Shown piece after piece: positions 1 through 11,255 of a stretch of 64,000 bases of DNA. Position 1 is the stretch's first letter. Each line of letters begins with the position of its first letter. Source of the DNA: Sialis fuliginosa (Eukaryota; Arthropoda; Insecta; Megaloptera; Sialidae); the NCBI GenBank assembly GCA_961205875.1, contig OY540812.1, forward strand, positions 29,645,098 to 29,709,097, read 5' to 3'. The position numbers were made by a program, and so were the translations under genes. The notes below the pieces were generated by a model. That model ran no database searches and had not been told where the DNA came from. It worked only from the letters and a program-made list of their open reading frames with translations.

Positions 1-2125
1 AAGTCAAAAAAACAAATTTTAATTTATAAAATCGTATAAATAGCATGCTATGAAAATTAGTATTACATAAGAAAATAACATATTGGTATAGAAAATTAAT
101 GAAAATAAAGGTAATTAATAATTCCAATACTTCAAATAAGACTTTTAATAACATATTATGATAACAATGTACTGAGGTGTAATTTGTAGCCCCTAGATTT
201 AATATTATTGTATGTTTTAATAGTTTTAAATATAAATCTTCAAGACATTTTATTTTATATTCAAAATACGGATATTAAATAAGAACAAAATCAGAGTATC
301 ATAAAAATTTGCATATATGTAGTACTTATATTACATTAGACATGTGCAAAAGTCCTCATAAATTGGAGATATGGAAAAAAAATTATAGCTGTTTTAATTT
401 TGATATGATAAATTACTATGTATCATATTTTCACTTATTATTAACCGTTTTTTACTTGGACATTTACATATTGTGTATCTCTGTATAGCATGTACATTAT
501 GAACAATTGAATTATGATCATTTTGATAGAAAATTTTGATTTTTAAATCAAACGGTTGTTAAGATATAAATTTATTTGTTTAATTCGATTTTATAAAAAT
601 ATATTTTGTTATGTATTTTATACCCGTTTACAGATACGCTTATAACTTTTCTTTCGGGGTATCAATTAATGGGGATTTTCAAACAAGCGTAGTAGATACA
701 TTAGTGAGTGCATCTGAAAAAGTCCCCATACATTGAAGCCATAGGACAAAAGTTACAGCTGTTTTATAATTACGGTGTGGTAAATTGTTATCTATGTAAT
801 GTGTTAACTGTAAATTTAATTATGGGTGATTCTCTCAAAAATTGAAAATGAATTTTATTCCTATTTGATCAATGCTAACGTTCTTATTGAAAGTAGTAAC
901 CATTTTTTTTAATTTCCCCTCGAGACTCTCCATAAAATATTCTTAAGTTTTTTTTTTAAATATACATAGATTTTATACCACATCGTGTTTATAAAAACAG
1001 CTGTAACTTTTGTCCTATTTCTTCAATGTATGGGGACTTTTTCAAATGCACTTACTAATGTATCTACTACGCTTGTTTGAAAATCCCCATTAATTGATAC
1101 CCCGAAAGAAAAGTTATAAGCGTATCTGTAAACGGGTATAAACCTATAAATAATAATGAAAAGCATTTTTTTTTTTAAACTTAAGAATATTTTATGGAGA
1201 GTCCCGATGGGAAATTAAAAAAATGGTTACTACTTTCAATAACAACGATAACATTGATCAAATAGGAATAAAATTCAGTTTCAATTTTTGAGAGAATCAC
1301 CCATAATTAAATTTACAGTTAACACATTACATAGATAACAATTTACCACACCGTAATTATAAAACAGCTGTAACTTTTGTCCTATGGCTTCAATGTATGG
1401 GGACTTTTTCAGATGCACTCACTAATGTATCTACTACGCTTGTTTGAAAATCCCCATTAATTGATACCCCGAAAGAAAAGTTATAAGCGTATCTGTAAAC
1501 GGGTATAAAATACATAACAAAATATATTTTTATAAAATCGAATTAAACAAATAAATTTATATCTTAACAACCGTTTGATTTAAAAATCAAAATTTTCTAT
1601 CAAAATGATCATAATTCAATTGTTCATAATGTACATGCTATACAGAGATACACAATATGTAAATGTCCAAGTAAAAAACGGTTAATAATAAGTGAAAATA
1701 TGATACATAGTAATTTATCATATCAAAATTAAAACAGCTATAATTTTTTTTCCATATCTCCAATTTATGAGGACTTTTGCACATGTCTAATGTAATATAA
1801 GTACTACATATATGCAAATTTTTATGATACTCTGATTTTGTTCTTATTTAATATCCGTATTTTGAATATAAAATAAAATGTCTTGAAGATTTATATTTAA
1901 AACTATTAAAACATACAATAATATTAAATCTAGGGGCTACAAATTACACCTCAGTACATTGTTATCATAATATGTTATTAAAAGTCTTATTTGAAGTATT
2001 GGAATTATTAATTACCTTTATTTTCATTAATTTTCTATACCAATATGTTATTTTCTTATGTAATACTAATTTTCATAGCATGCTATTTATACGATTTTAT
2101 AAATTAAAATTTGTTTTTTTGACTT
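1..2125. repeat. Giant near-perfect palindrome, arms about 950 bp
   Basis: The first 952 bases are the reverse complement of about 1174-2125. Base x pairs with base 2126-x without any indel at the places I checked (661/1465, 900/1226, 1/2125). I saw no mismatch in the outer 860 bases; differences appear only near the centre (902-952). The spacer is about 220 bases and itself holds another copy of an arm segment. The left arm runs off the window edge, so the true left boundary is unknown. No protein-coding signal is seen. It could be a foldback-type element, an inverted satellite segment, or an assembly artefact; the diverged centre argues against a simple read-through artefact. Confidence 0.9.
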
Positions 2126-2530
2126 TTTAAAAATGAAATATCTAACAAAAATTTACACATCGAATGTTGTACCTTACAAAAAAAATTGTAAAATTTTATT
2201 CTCTACAACTTTTATAGAAGACATTTGTCTCGATTATCAGTTTTAAGAGCTTAAAAATCCATTTAAACATATTTTTTTGATTAACCGCACTTAGTTTTCA
2301 GATTCACGGCGATTTTTCAGAAATTTATGTAGATACGTTGGAGAAAATTTTGAAATAAAGTTGTAAAGCAAATATTTTTGAAAATTTTAATGTAAGGCAC
2401 GTCTCGGTATCTTTATTTGTCTTGAAGTTATTCAATAAAAACTAAATTAAATTTCAAACGGCTGTAATTTTTTTTCCACAAGGTCTATGGATGGGGACTT
2501 TTGTGTACAGACGTACTATTATGTATATTA
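976..2530 (+). repeat. Degenerate tandem unit of about 363 bp
   Basis: A motif with the core CAATGTATGGGGACTTTTTC, preceded by a CAGCTGTAA-like word, recurs near 1010, 1374 and 1737, and again near 2455, two periods further on. The left palindrome arm carries the same units inverted, near 345 and 710. The copy at 976-1140 is almost identical to 1344-1507; the copies at 1737 and 2455 are more diverged. The palindrome therefore looks like a head-to-head turn inside an old array of about 363-bp units. Confidence 0.65.
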
Positions 2531-3325
2531 TATGGGCACCAAATTTCATTCCACTCCGAATTTGTTCCAAAAACAGGGCAATTTTTCCCTTCATTGCCTG
2601 TACTATTACTAATTATAGAATTATTAAATAAACAAAAAAAATAAATAAATTGAGTAAAATTTATCGTACATTTTTAAATAGTAACAGTTCCATTCAATTC
2701 ACAAAAAAGAAAAATTCATAAAATTAGTTTAATTAAAAAAATATAAAATTAAAATATATTCTAATAAAAAAATATGAAACATAATTTTTTAAATACCTAA
2801 CGCCATTACGATATTACATTCCAAAATTTACAGAATGTAATAAAAATCAAGATAAATTTATTTTTATTTTAACATCATTTCACAAAATTGGCATTCAGTA
2901 GCTTTTAAAATGACAAATTAAACATTATGTTCTACATTATTGTAGCTCATGAATACAAATTAGAAGCAATATATATAAGAATGAAGACATTTACAATGAC
3001 AAAAGAAATATATCTATATACAGTTTAAATTTTTAGTCTCAAATAAAAAATAAAATAATTATCTATCTAAAAAAGAGCAATATTTACTGAAGCTGTAAAA
3101 TATAATATTTACTAACCATTTTCTTACACTGATGTTATTAAACAAAAAATATAAAACCAAACGATAAATTATTTTAAAATAAATATACCTAATCTTTCAC
3201 AACTCAATTAATTAAAAATAAATCTTCAAACAGACAAACAAAAAATGCACAGTACCTTTTTATTAATTTTATTTAACAACAACCGAAAAAAACACTGGAT
3301 TCTAAAAATTGAAGTAAAAAATAAA
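2531..3325. other. AT-rich sequence, nothing recognised
   Basis: Very AT-rich, with A-rich stretches and short open frames only. I see no repeat ends, no long hairpin and no coding character on either strand. Confidence 0.6.
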
Positions 3326-3329
3326 ATCA

Positions 3330-3605
3330 AAACGTAACGACAGACAAAAGCTCAGGCGTTACACGACGATTCGTTAACGGGCAACGACTGCGAGCTAGAG
3401 ACATTTATGGACCAAACGACACAACTTGTCCTGCCCGAACACGTCCGAGCGTTGTCGGTAACGCACGAGATAACTTGTCTATACCGAACGATCACCGAAC
3501 TGCACCGAAAGTAGCCGAGTTCATCTCGATTTTTCACAAACGCAAATATTTTCTATGTAAGCTCGTGCAAGCTACCGTAGATCGAACTGTGTTTATTCAA
3601 ATAAT
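3330..3605. promoter_or_regulatory. CpG-rich island, possible promoter or untranslated exon
   Basis: About 270 bases with many CG dinucleotides stand out in AT-rich surroundings. A 61-codon frame is open on the minus strand (3352-3537) but resembles no family I know. On the plus strand a donor-like GTAAGC lies at 3557. The composition fits a promoter or 5' exon of a host gene lying outside the window, but no start codon or splice pair can be confirmed. It could also be a fragment of an old element. Confidence 0.3.
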
Positions 3606-3948
3606 AAATATCTAACATCGGTTGTGGGAGGTAATTCTACCCCTATTAATAAGGGATGGTTTTATATGATTTCTGTTTAAATTTATCGCTTACAAACGGA
3701 ATTTATGTAATGGATTTTTTTTGTATAAACATTTTATGTTTTAAATAAAAAGGTTCGGTTGCCACTGTGATTAATTAATTTTATTGATTTGGTTTTAAAT
3801 GATTTATGTTTCTTGAAAATTTTATATTTGAGTCAAATATTGATTGTGTTTTTTTGTATTTCGTACGTTAGACTAATTTTCATGTTGATTGTAGAAATAT
3901 CATTGTGAGATTTTGCTAATATGAAACATTTTACTATCTATATAGATC

Positions 3949-4050
3949 GGTTAAAGCACCAGTTTTGGTCGCTTTAAGAGGTAGGTATACCGTTTTTTTT
4001 AACCGATAGGCTTATTTTTTGTAATTCTCATAACCTCATATTACCAATAA
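3949..4050 (-). repeat. Family B element, terminal fragment
   Basis: AGCACCAGTTTTGGTCGC and the following words match the terminal inverted repeat and subterminal part of the complete B copy at 35226-35785, including GTAATTCTCATAA. The rest of the element is missing; the sequence after about 4050 carries short repeats of a CAATTGTATTTCAG-like word. Confidence 0.55.
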
Positions 4051-4261
4051 TACTACACCTTTTCCAATTGTATTTCAAAAAGCGTCAATTGAATTTCAGA
4101 TTAGTCAATTGTATTATATTTCAGAAAGCATCAATTGTATTTCAGAATTTTAATAAATTTTTGTATTTTACTTATTATATTACGTAGATAATACATTATT
4201 ATATTATTAAATAGTATTAGTACAAGAGCTGTACAAGTACTAGAATAATTTTTAAAACGAT

Positions 4262-4790
4262 GGCTAGAACAAAACATCTGCCAAGTGAATGCACAATGCC
4301 TCCTCGTGATAAATTCACCAAAGAGAGTTGATTATCAAACAATTTCAATTTAAATATTATTTTTTCTGTTATTTAATATGCCAAAGTATATTTATAGCGA
4401 TTGTAAAGAACAAATGACGAATTTTTAATGCAAATTGAGATCAATCCTAAAATTGAATGCTCTACAAAAACGTTTCACGTAACATATGTCTTTCTTGAAA
4501 TATAGTCAAAATATAAATATTTTGTGGTGTCATACTAACGATTTTAAAAATTTGGAAATGGGACCGTCCTCAAGCCAGACCAAACCAACCAAGTTTCATC
4601 GGTTCAGTGGTTCATGAGTTATGCGTGTGACAAGGATTCACTCGACAGACAGACACACAGACAAAGTGTTTGTCTTGATCTGAAACGGAAAGATCAAGTT
4701 AAAATTTTGAAATCGGAGAACAATTTTTTTTTTAATTTTAAAACGATCACAAATCTTCTTGTATTTGATATGGTGAGAAAGCAATATTTT
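4262..4790 (+). repeat. Family A interspersed repeat, copy 1
   Basis: Starts with AACATCTGCCAAGTGAATGC and a CCTCGTG-containing word, then carries the shared words GGTTCAGTGGTTCATGAGTT and GCGTGTGACAAGGATTC, a GACAGACA-rich core, and the tail AAATCGGAGAACA. It is shortened against the copies near 29.2 and 43.4 kb and lacks the exact (GGAC)n run. No coding capacity is conserved between copies, so the 69-codon frame inside it is judged fortuitous. Confidence 0.75.
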
Positions 4791-4991
4791 GTAGAAAAGA
4801 TCGAACAATATTATTATCTATAATTTAGTCTATTTATTTTATCCCAAAAAACGGAAATAATCCATTTAAAAAAAAATTCGAAAAAATACTCTTAAAAACA
4901 CTGAAAAGTATACTTAATAATTAAATTCTTTTTTCTTTAGTAAAAAAATTTTTATTGGCTTGGCGCCTACTTCAAAAGCTGTTTTTAATTA

Positions 4992-5854
4992 TATACCGGT
5001 GATCCAGATCACCTATCCACTATGTGTTTTACGCCCAAACTATTGAAGATAGAGTTTTATGATAAAAAATGTATTATATATATCGACCCTAAGAATTTAG
5101 GGAAAATATTTTCAATCCCCTAAAACCCCTCCTTGGGGGGGTAGTTTGAGGGGTACATACCCGTTTCTCAGCAAAATCAAATGGAACGGTATATCCAAAA
5201 GTACATAATTTTAAAGATCATTAAAAAGTAAGAAACTTTTTTTAAAAAATTTTTTATACATTCAATTTAAATTAACAACTTTTGTTAAGAAAATTTTAAA
5301 TTTTATAAAAAAAAGTTATAAGTTTTCAATATAATTTTAAATTTTCTTAACAAAAGTTGTTAATTTAAATATATTTTTTAACCCTTTATATATGACACTT
5401 TAAACTATCCAAATCTCAAATAATCATACACCATTAGAAAACTTATTATTTCTACTTTCTAAAAAAAAACAATTCGTTAATATTTAAGGAACCTAGAGCA
5501 CTTTTAGTAAAACCCTAAAATTTGGGAACAAGTTGCCATATTTTCTAAACAATTTAATGTATGAAAAAATTTTTTTTACAAATGTGTCTTACTTTTTTAT
5601 GATCTTTCAAATTATGTACTTTTGGATATACGAGTACCACGGATATACCGTTCCATTTGATTTTGCTGAGAAACGGGTATGTACCCCTCAAACCACCCCC
5701 CAAGGAGGGGTTTTAGGGGATTGAAAATATTTTCCTGATATTCTTTAGGGTCGATATATATAATAAATTTTTTATCATGAAACTCTATCTTCAATAGTTT
5801 GGGCGTAAAACATAGTAAACGAGTGGTCTGGAACACCCGGTATATGTTTTTAAG
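4992..5854. mobile_element. Element D, long-TIR non-autonomous DNA transposon
   Basis: Long inverted repeats of about 240-250 bases (4996-5235 and 5589-5850) flank a centre of about 350 bases. Both ends read ACCGG(G)TG inward and share words such as ACGCCCAAACTATTGAAGAT and AAATGGAACGGTATATCC. Flanks are TATAT on both sides, compatible with a short TA-rich target duplication. The centre contains a hairpin with arms near 5265-5301 and 5339-5370. There is no transposase, so movement would need a relative's enzyme. A second, truncated copy lies at 31299-31850. Confidence 0.8.
5265..5371. repeat. Internal hairpin of element D
   Basis: Arms containing TTAACAACTTTTGTTAAG and its complement form about 31 paired bases around an A/T-rich loop of about 40 bases. 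Confidence 0.6.
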
Positions 5855-6164
5855 ATATTTTTTGATGTCCTTTTTTAAGTTTTTTATTTTTCCTTTTGAG
5901 TGGCGTATCTTTGAAGTCCATGTTCATATTCTGATAAATTTATATGAGACTACCACGGAAATATACTTTTTCAGACAAAAAAAAACATCTAAATCGGTGT
6001 ATAAAAAATATATAATATTGATTGAATTGAGAACTTTCTATTTTTTTGAAGTCGGTTAAAAATGGTTCATAGCAGAATTTTTTTTAAAAATGTGTAATTT
6101 AAATTCAAGACTGTTTATCCACAGTAAAACATTCAAAGGTAGGATTATGAATTAGAGATCAATC

Positions 6165-6470
6165 GCCATATTCAGATGCCCCCTACCCTCCCGCTGCGCC
6201 GGCACGCGAGCTAATACAGTTTATGTAACACTGGTTTATACCATTCAATAAATTCATACTCCTCGTGACATCGACAGTTTCTATAACAACCCAGTTGTCA
6301 TGGAACAGTTCCCCGGAAGTTGTGTATTCGATTTCCGGCCGCTGTTTGTGACGTCACATAATTACATACACGATAGTTGGTTATAGGTCTGTGTGTCCGC
6401 TGATAATTCAAAACAGTTTAATAGCGTATTGAAACGCGCTCGGGTAAATATATGATTGTGTGATTTTTGT
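6165..6470. promoter_or_regulatory. GC-richer unique island, possible regulatory region
   Basis: A stretch not seen elsewhere in the window, with a CCCTCCCGCTGCGCCGGC block and a GTGACGTCACAT palindrome (CRE-like) near 6348. It may be host regulatory DNA or a promoter. No TATA box, start codon or exon boundary is convincing. The window from 6470 to about 7150 after it is AT-rich with nothing recognised. Confidence 0.25.
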
Positions 6471-7189
6471 AATTTCATTTTTCTATTGTTTCATTCGGGC
6501 GCATTTGATTTTTTGATAATCTCTGTTAATGCCTGCTACAAAATAATACAGCAGAATAAATCGAACGGTTATTCAGTAGGCAAAGAAATTAACTCCACTT
6601 AACAAAACTGAATAATTTACTTACAATAAGTTAGGGCTCAAAATAATAATTTTCATATATGTATATACAAATAAAATAAAAAATTGATAATTTTTTTAGT
6701 AATAGAAAAATTGATTGATTACACTGTCCAACAAAATACTACTAATACTAATTTTTTTATTACAGGGTCATTTCGCCTGTTTTCCGACTTGTGTCTGTTT
6801 TCGACCATTTGACGAATCATTCTTAGAAAAACGAAAAATGTTGGCAATATACACTTATATAGAAAAAATATATTCCTGGAAGACCTTGAATATCTTAGCA
6901 ACACATATACACACACGAAAGCTGGATTTTTTAGTCGAAAATTGGCGAAACATTTTCAGCTTTTTATGAAATTAAAAAAAATCAGTAAACTGACTATCAA
7001 AACCGTTAGATCGAATTAAAATAGAGTAATTAAAAGTACATTCTAATAATTTTTTGTTCGAAATTATTACAATAAAAAGTTGACAACTCCACCCATCAAA
7101 ACCCATTTTACTCTCACTAAGGTGGTACATAGGCGTAATTTTTTAAGTTTCACATGTCTCGTGTTACTATACATGTTCTTGTTCAGTCA

Positions 7190-8915
7190 TAATCTACTTT
7201 GTTGAAATATTAAAGTAGGTATTTAATAAATCATACATTAATTGTATAATCTACGGGAAAAATATCATGTAAGTAAACAATATGTATAAAGTTAAGACCA
7301 CACAACGGGAAGTCAGATGCTAACACTGTTGTTTCAGTCATATCATTTATTCATTAGACTTAAGATTATATTAATCAATACAATGTATTTATATTAGGTA
7401 TAAAATGTAATGTAATCATTTAAAACAGCCACTCTTATATTGGCTTGCACATGAAGTGAATCTTATGCTGTATAGTTAATATATTAGGCAGTGGCGTATT
7501 TACCATGGGGCCATGGGGGCCATGGCCTAAGGCGGCAAGTTGAGAGGGGCGGTAGAAAAAAAATAGGGAGACAAAAAATGAGTAACGCGACTAAAAAAAA
7601 AAAGGTCTTCAAGTTTTTATTTCCCTATGTTCCAAACTTTTTAGTTCATAAAATCAGAAATTTCAATGGACGTGACAAAAAAAAAGGGCATCGGTTTTTA
7701 ATTTATATTATACTTGTAAAAATTCTCACTTTTCACTTCATATAGGAATTCTGACTGTCAAAAATAAATTATATTTTCCCTTGGTAAAGGGGCGGCAATT
7801 ATTTTCTACTCAGGGCGGCATTTTTTTTGCCCAGGGCGGTACTTAACGTTAATACGTCATTGATATTAGTCAATACAGTGTAATTGTTTTTAAAAAGACC
7901 TTTTCCGGGAACCGACACTTAACTTGTAGTGTACGTTATAAAATTTGTGGCACTGCCTAGATTAATATTCACTTACATATTACAATTGTATAGCAGGTTT
8001 TTAATAAATTTTTAGTCTACGTGAAAAAAATATATAAACAATATTATGTAGGCAATGTGTAAACTACGTTTTATAATCCATGTTAATATGCACATGTTAA
8101 TATCCACAGTATATAGTATTTCAATGTAGGCATGCCTTTTAGATAAATAACCATGTAAATAATATGTAAACGTAGACTACGTTTTACAATATGTGGCACT
8201 GCGTGGAATAATATTCACTTGCATATTAATATTTAAAGTAAGTATAAAACATACAATAATTGTATGCATAAAAAATGGTCATGTAAACAATATGTAGTCA
8301 ATACGTAGACTACGTTTTGTATGTTGTTGCACAGCACGTGTTAATACTCACAGTATATAGTATTTTAATGTAGGAATCTAGGCATGTCTATTAGATAAAT
8401 AACCGGGTAAGTAATATGTAGACAATAAGTAGACTACGTTCTACAATATATGACACTGCGTGGAATTATATTCACTTGTATATTAATATTTTAAAGCAAG
8501 TATTTAATAAAACATACAATAATTGTATACATGACAAATGTTCATGTAAACAATATGTAGTCAATGTGTAGACTACGTTTTGTATGTTGTTGCACAGCAC
8601 GTGTTAATACCCACAGTATATAGTATTTTTTATGTAGTAATCTAGGCATGTCTATTAGATAAATTACCGGGTAAGTAATATGTAAACAATAAGTAGACTA
8701 CGTTTGATAAATATGTGGCACTACGCGGAATAATATTCACTTGTATATTAATATTTAAAGCAAGTATTTAATAAAACGTACAATAATTGTATGCATAAAA
8801 AATGGTCATGTAAACAATATGTAATCAATACGTAGACTACGTTTTGTATGTTGTTGCACAGCACGTGTTAATACCCACAGTATATAGTATTTTAATGTAG
8901 GCATTTAATAAACGC
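7190..8915 (+). repeat. Dimeric satellite-like array, 264-bp unit
   Basis: The word CACGTGTTAATAC recurs at 8335, 8598 and 8862 (spacing 263 and 264), with a variant at 8091. Each unit is made of two related halves that both begin ACTACGTTT: one of about 139 bases, with CACTGCGTGGAATAATATTC, and one of about 125 bases, with CACAGTATATAGTATTTTA. Units between 8150 and 8900 are close copies. The part left of 7900 is more diverged and is interrupted by the hAT element at 7489-7862. No genes are present. Confidence 0.85.
7489..7862. mobile_element. hAT-type non-autonomous element
   Basis: Terminal inverted repeats CAGTGGCGTA and TACGTCATTG are flanked by an 8-bp target duplication, ATATTAGG (7481-7488) and ATATTAGT (7863-7870), differing at one base. 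An 8-bp duplication with CA...TG ends is the hAT superfamily signature. Subterminal GGCGGC words occur near both ends. It is 374 bp and encodes no transposase. It is younger than the satellite array it interrupts. Confidence 0.85.
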
Positions 8916-9480
8916 GCCGCTCAAATCTCTGGCCACGTTAACAACAGTGTTATATTTTATTGTTTCATAAATTAATTTTATGTTCTCCGGCTTACTAGAT
9001 CTATGGATGCTGCGTGTACTCTCGCAGCCAATTACGTTAACCACAAGAACACACACATACACAAATATATATATGTAAGTAAACATTCTATGTTGGTAAG
9101 TCAAGATAATTTGTTATACCCTCCTGGCCATTAATATTGAATTTCAATAGAATATCCATCAATCAATCAAAATTGTTTCTTGTGTTTAGCATCTTCAAAG
9201 ATTCCATAAAAACTATGTTTTATGAATTATCCAGACAAAATTCTATGCTTCTTAAGTGGGTAATTAGAAAAATTACAGCATATTGAAAATTTTGTATACA
9301 TCGGTCATTCCATAAATAACTACACACGTTTAAAAAATTAATTGACAAAGTTGACAACCTTATTAATTAATACATTTTAAAATGTTTGAGAGGTGTGCAT
9401 TTTATGGCCAAGCCAGGCTATTTTCTATTATTTTTGTGGTAAAAAGAGATTAAGTTTAAAAAACTCAATTAATTAGATAT
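8916..9480. other. No gene; possible short E-like element near 9302-9413
   Basis: After the satellite there is some non-repeated sequence with CA-rich and TA-rich stretches. Near 9302 the word GGTCATTCCATAAATA and near 9413 an inverted relative (TTTTATGGCCAAGCC) could be the ends of a small, decayed element of the family E type. Confidence 0.3.
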
Positions 9481-9509
9481 TTACAGTGCCGCCGGAACCA
9501 TTTTTTTCT

Positions 9510-9526
9510 GGGGGGGGGGGGGGGGG
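9510..9526 (+). repeat. Poly(G) run, 17 bases
   Basis: An uninterrupted run of about 17 G lies between GCCGGAACC and a C-rich word ending in CTCCGGTGCC, suggesting the loop or end of a small GC-rich element. Confidence 0.85.
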
Positions 9527-9680
9527 CAGTACGAACCTCTGCTGTCCCTCTTCCCCCCAACTCCGGTGCCAATGGATATGTATAACGTGGTTGATTTTTT
9601 AATAATGTTTGTAATTTCAATAAAAAAACTCCTTCCATCTCAAATGTCTGTTTGATTGTATATCTCTTCTATACACACAC

Positions 9681-11135
9681 AAAGGCTATAGCCGGGTAAG
9701 CATGTAAAACATGCCTTTACATGGTTTGGCGGATATTTTTTTGGATGTCACATTCTATTTAACTTTCAATCTGACCAAATATTAGCTTTCAAAAATTTAT
9801 AGTTTTCGAAAAAAAAAATTTTTTTATTTTCTTGTGTTATTAATCACCCTAAATGTCTATGCTTCAATATGTTCATGTTTGCTGAGAACATTTTTATTTT
9901 GTCTATAGTTTTTAATGCAAGAATTTTCGCTAATTCGCAGCGGCAATGTGATTTGTTACTACTAAAGATGATTATAAACACTTTTGTTACTTAAAAAGCA
10001 ACTTATGAGCAGTGTTGCCAGAACGTACTTTTTAGCACGGTTTTCGTACTATTCATGACCCGAACGTACCAAAATCGTACCTCAACTCTGACCGTACCTT
10101 TTGCCCCACAAAGATTTTTACAAGTTTTGATTCAGCTTCATTACGTAAAAAAATAATTAAAAAATAAAATGTTTATTATGAATAACACCAATAAAAATTA
10201 AAGTAAAAACAAAACGTACCTTAATTTTTTCATCTATATCTACTTTTCAGTATTTTTTTAACGAAACATGAAGGGCGTTCCGATGGGCGTCCACTAATTA
10301 CTTGATAATTGATGTCTTTTAACACAAAATAAAATAAAGAATAATTAAAAAATAATAATTAAAATACATTTCTAACTATTTTAATATTTGTAGTATCAGG
10401 GGTTGGGGGCGACAAAATGTGGAAAAAAAGTTCTTTAATCACAACAGTTTAAAAAGTTGAAACCATACCTTTTTGTCAAATTTCGTACCATTTTGGTAAG
10501 CCTATCGTACCTCTTAGGGAGTTCATACTGGCAACACTGCTTATGAGAAAAAATTAGTTAAATCGATTCAATCTATATCTATATTCTATATATATATATC
10601 TATATCTTTATCAGGCCATGGGCTCCGTCAAATTTTCGGTATCCCTCCGGGCTAGTCCAGCCCTGTTTAGCAATAAATTAGAGATGTTTTAAAAAGTATT
10701 AAGACATTTGGACATCCGCGTCGCACCGAAACAATCGTATGCGAACTTATACGAGAATGTTATACCCTTTGAATCAGTTTGGGATTTTGATATCTTGTTT
10801 GGGTACATACAAGGTATATTTTATAAAAAAAAATGGTGGTTGCCCTCCGAGTACAGCATAGCGTTTTTTTTGTTCTTTTTTTTTTTTTTTCTGGTTTACT
10901 ATGATCACAGGACCATATTAAAATTACCTCTAATGAGTCGTAAGTACCTCTATAATATATTACAAGCACCATCAAATTCGATTGACAGATTATAAAAAAA
11001 AACTATAAATTTTTTGGAAGCTAATATTTGGTCAGGTTGAAACTTAATTAGAATGTGACTTCCAAAAAATACATATATCAGCCAAATCTACATATGTAAA
11101 GGCATGTTTCGCATGCTTACCCGGCTATAGCCTTT
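9681..11135. mobile_element. 1.45-kb TIR element, outer shell
   Basis: Both ends read AAAGGCTATAGCCGGGTAAG inward, and the inverted similarity continues for about 130-150 bases (9681-9815 and 10990-11135, shared word TGACCAAATATTAGCTT). The centre has an open stretch at 10708-10995 that resembles no transposase I know. Removing the nested hAT element leaves about 0.92 kb. The flanks show no clear target duplication, so the superfamily stays open. Confidence 0.8.
10010..10539. mobile_element. hAT-type element nested in the TIR element
   Basis: A perfect 8-bp target duplication CTTATGAG (10002-10009 and 10540-10547) flanks perfect 12-bp inverted ends, CAGTGTTGCCAG. The 530-bp body repeats CGTACC-containing words near both ends, as expected for subterminal transposase-binding repeats. 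It has no coding capacity and is the clearest insertion in the window. Confidence 0.93.
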
Positions 11136-11159
11136 ATCAACATATAAAAACTTTACGAA

Positions 11160-11255
11160 ATATTATTTTTCTTAGGTGACGGCGCATGAATCAAAGAAGG
11201 AGGGGGGGGGTAAAAAATTCGTGAATTTTGAGTGACGTATTTTATGAATGACTTC
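11160..11255 (+). repeat. Family E element, end fragment with G run
   Basis: GAGTGACGTATTTTATGAATGAC and the preceding GGAGGGGG tract correspond to the right end of the family E element at 45771-46562. The partner end is not visible. Between here and 11575 a second run of about 13 G lies near 11467. Confidence 0.5.

Larger units (their letters stand above)
4925..6062 (+). repeat. Family C repeat split by insertion of element D
   Basis: The left part (about 4925-4994) matches the segment near 24360-24420. The right part (5852-6062, with TTTTGAGTGGCGTATCTTTG and the end GAAGTCGGTTAAAA) matches 24470-24665 and 22700-22910. The two parts are contiguous in the 24.4-kb copy, so element D landed in an older C copy. 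The GAAGTCGGTTAAAA end is of a type common in insect repeats. Any open frame through it is a chance reading. Confidence 0.7.

Noticed and set aside
4614-4823. Repeated peptide MSYACDKDSxDRxT in several family A copies as a conserved gene
   Set aside because: The peptide is shared because the DNA word is shared; frames differ in length and stop positions between copies and the inverted copies show the same decay.
7190-8915. Regular repeats considered as a CRISPR array
   Set aside because: Units are 264 bp, contiguous and without unique spacers; the setting is eukaryotic.
10708-10995. 95-codon frame in the TIR element, possible transposase piece
   Set aside because: No DDE/DDD motif, no recognised family word, and the second half is a poly(T)-driven run of F and K.
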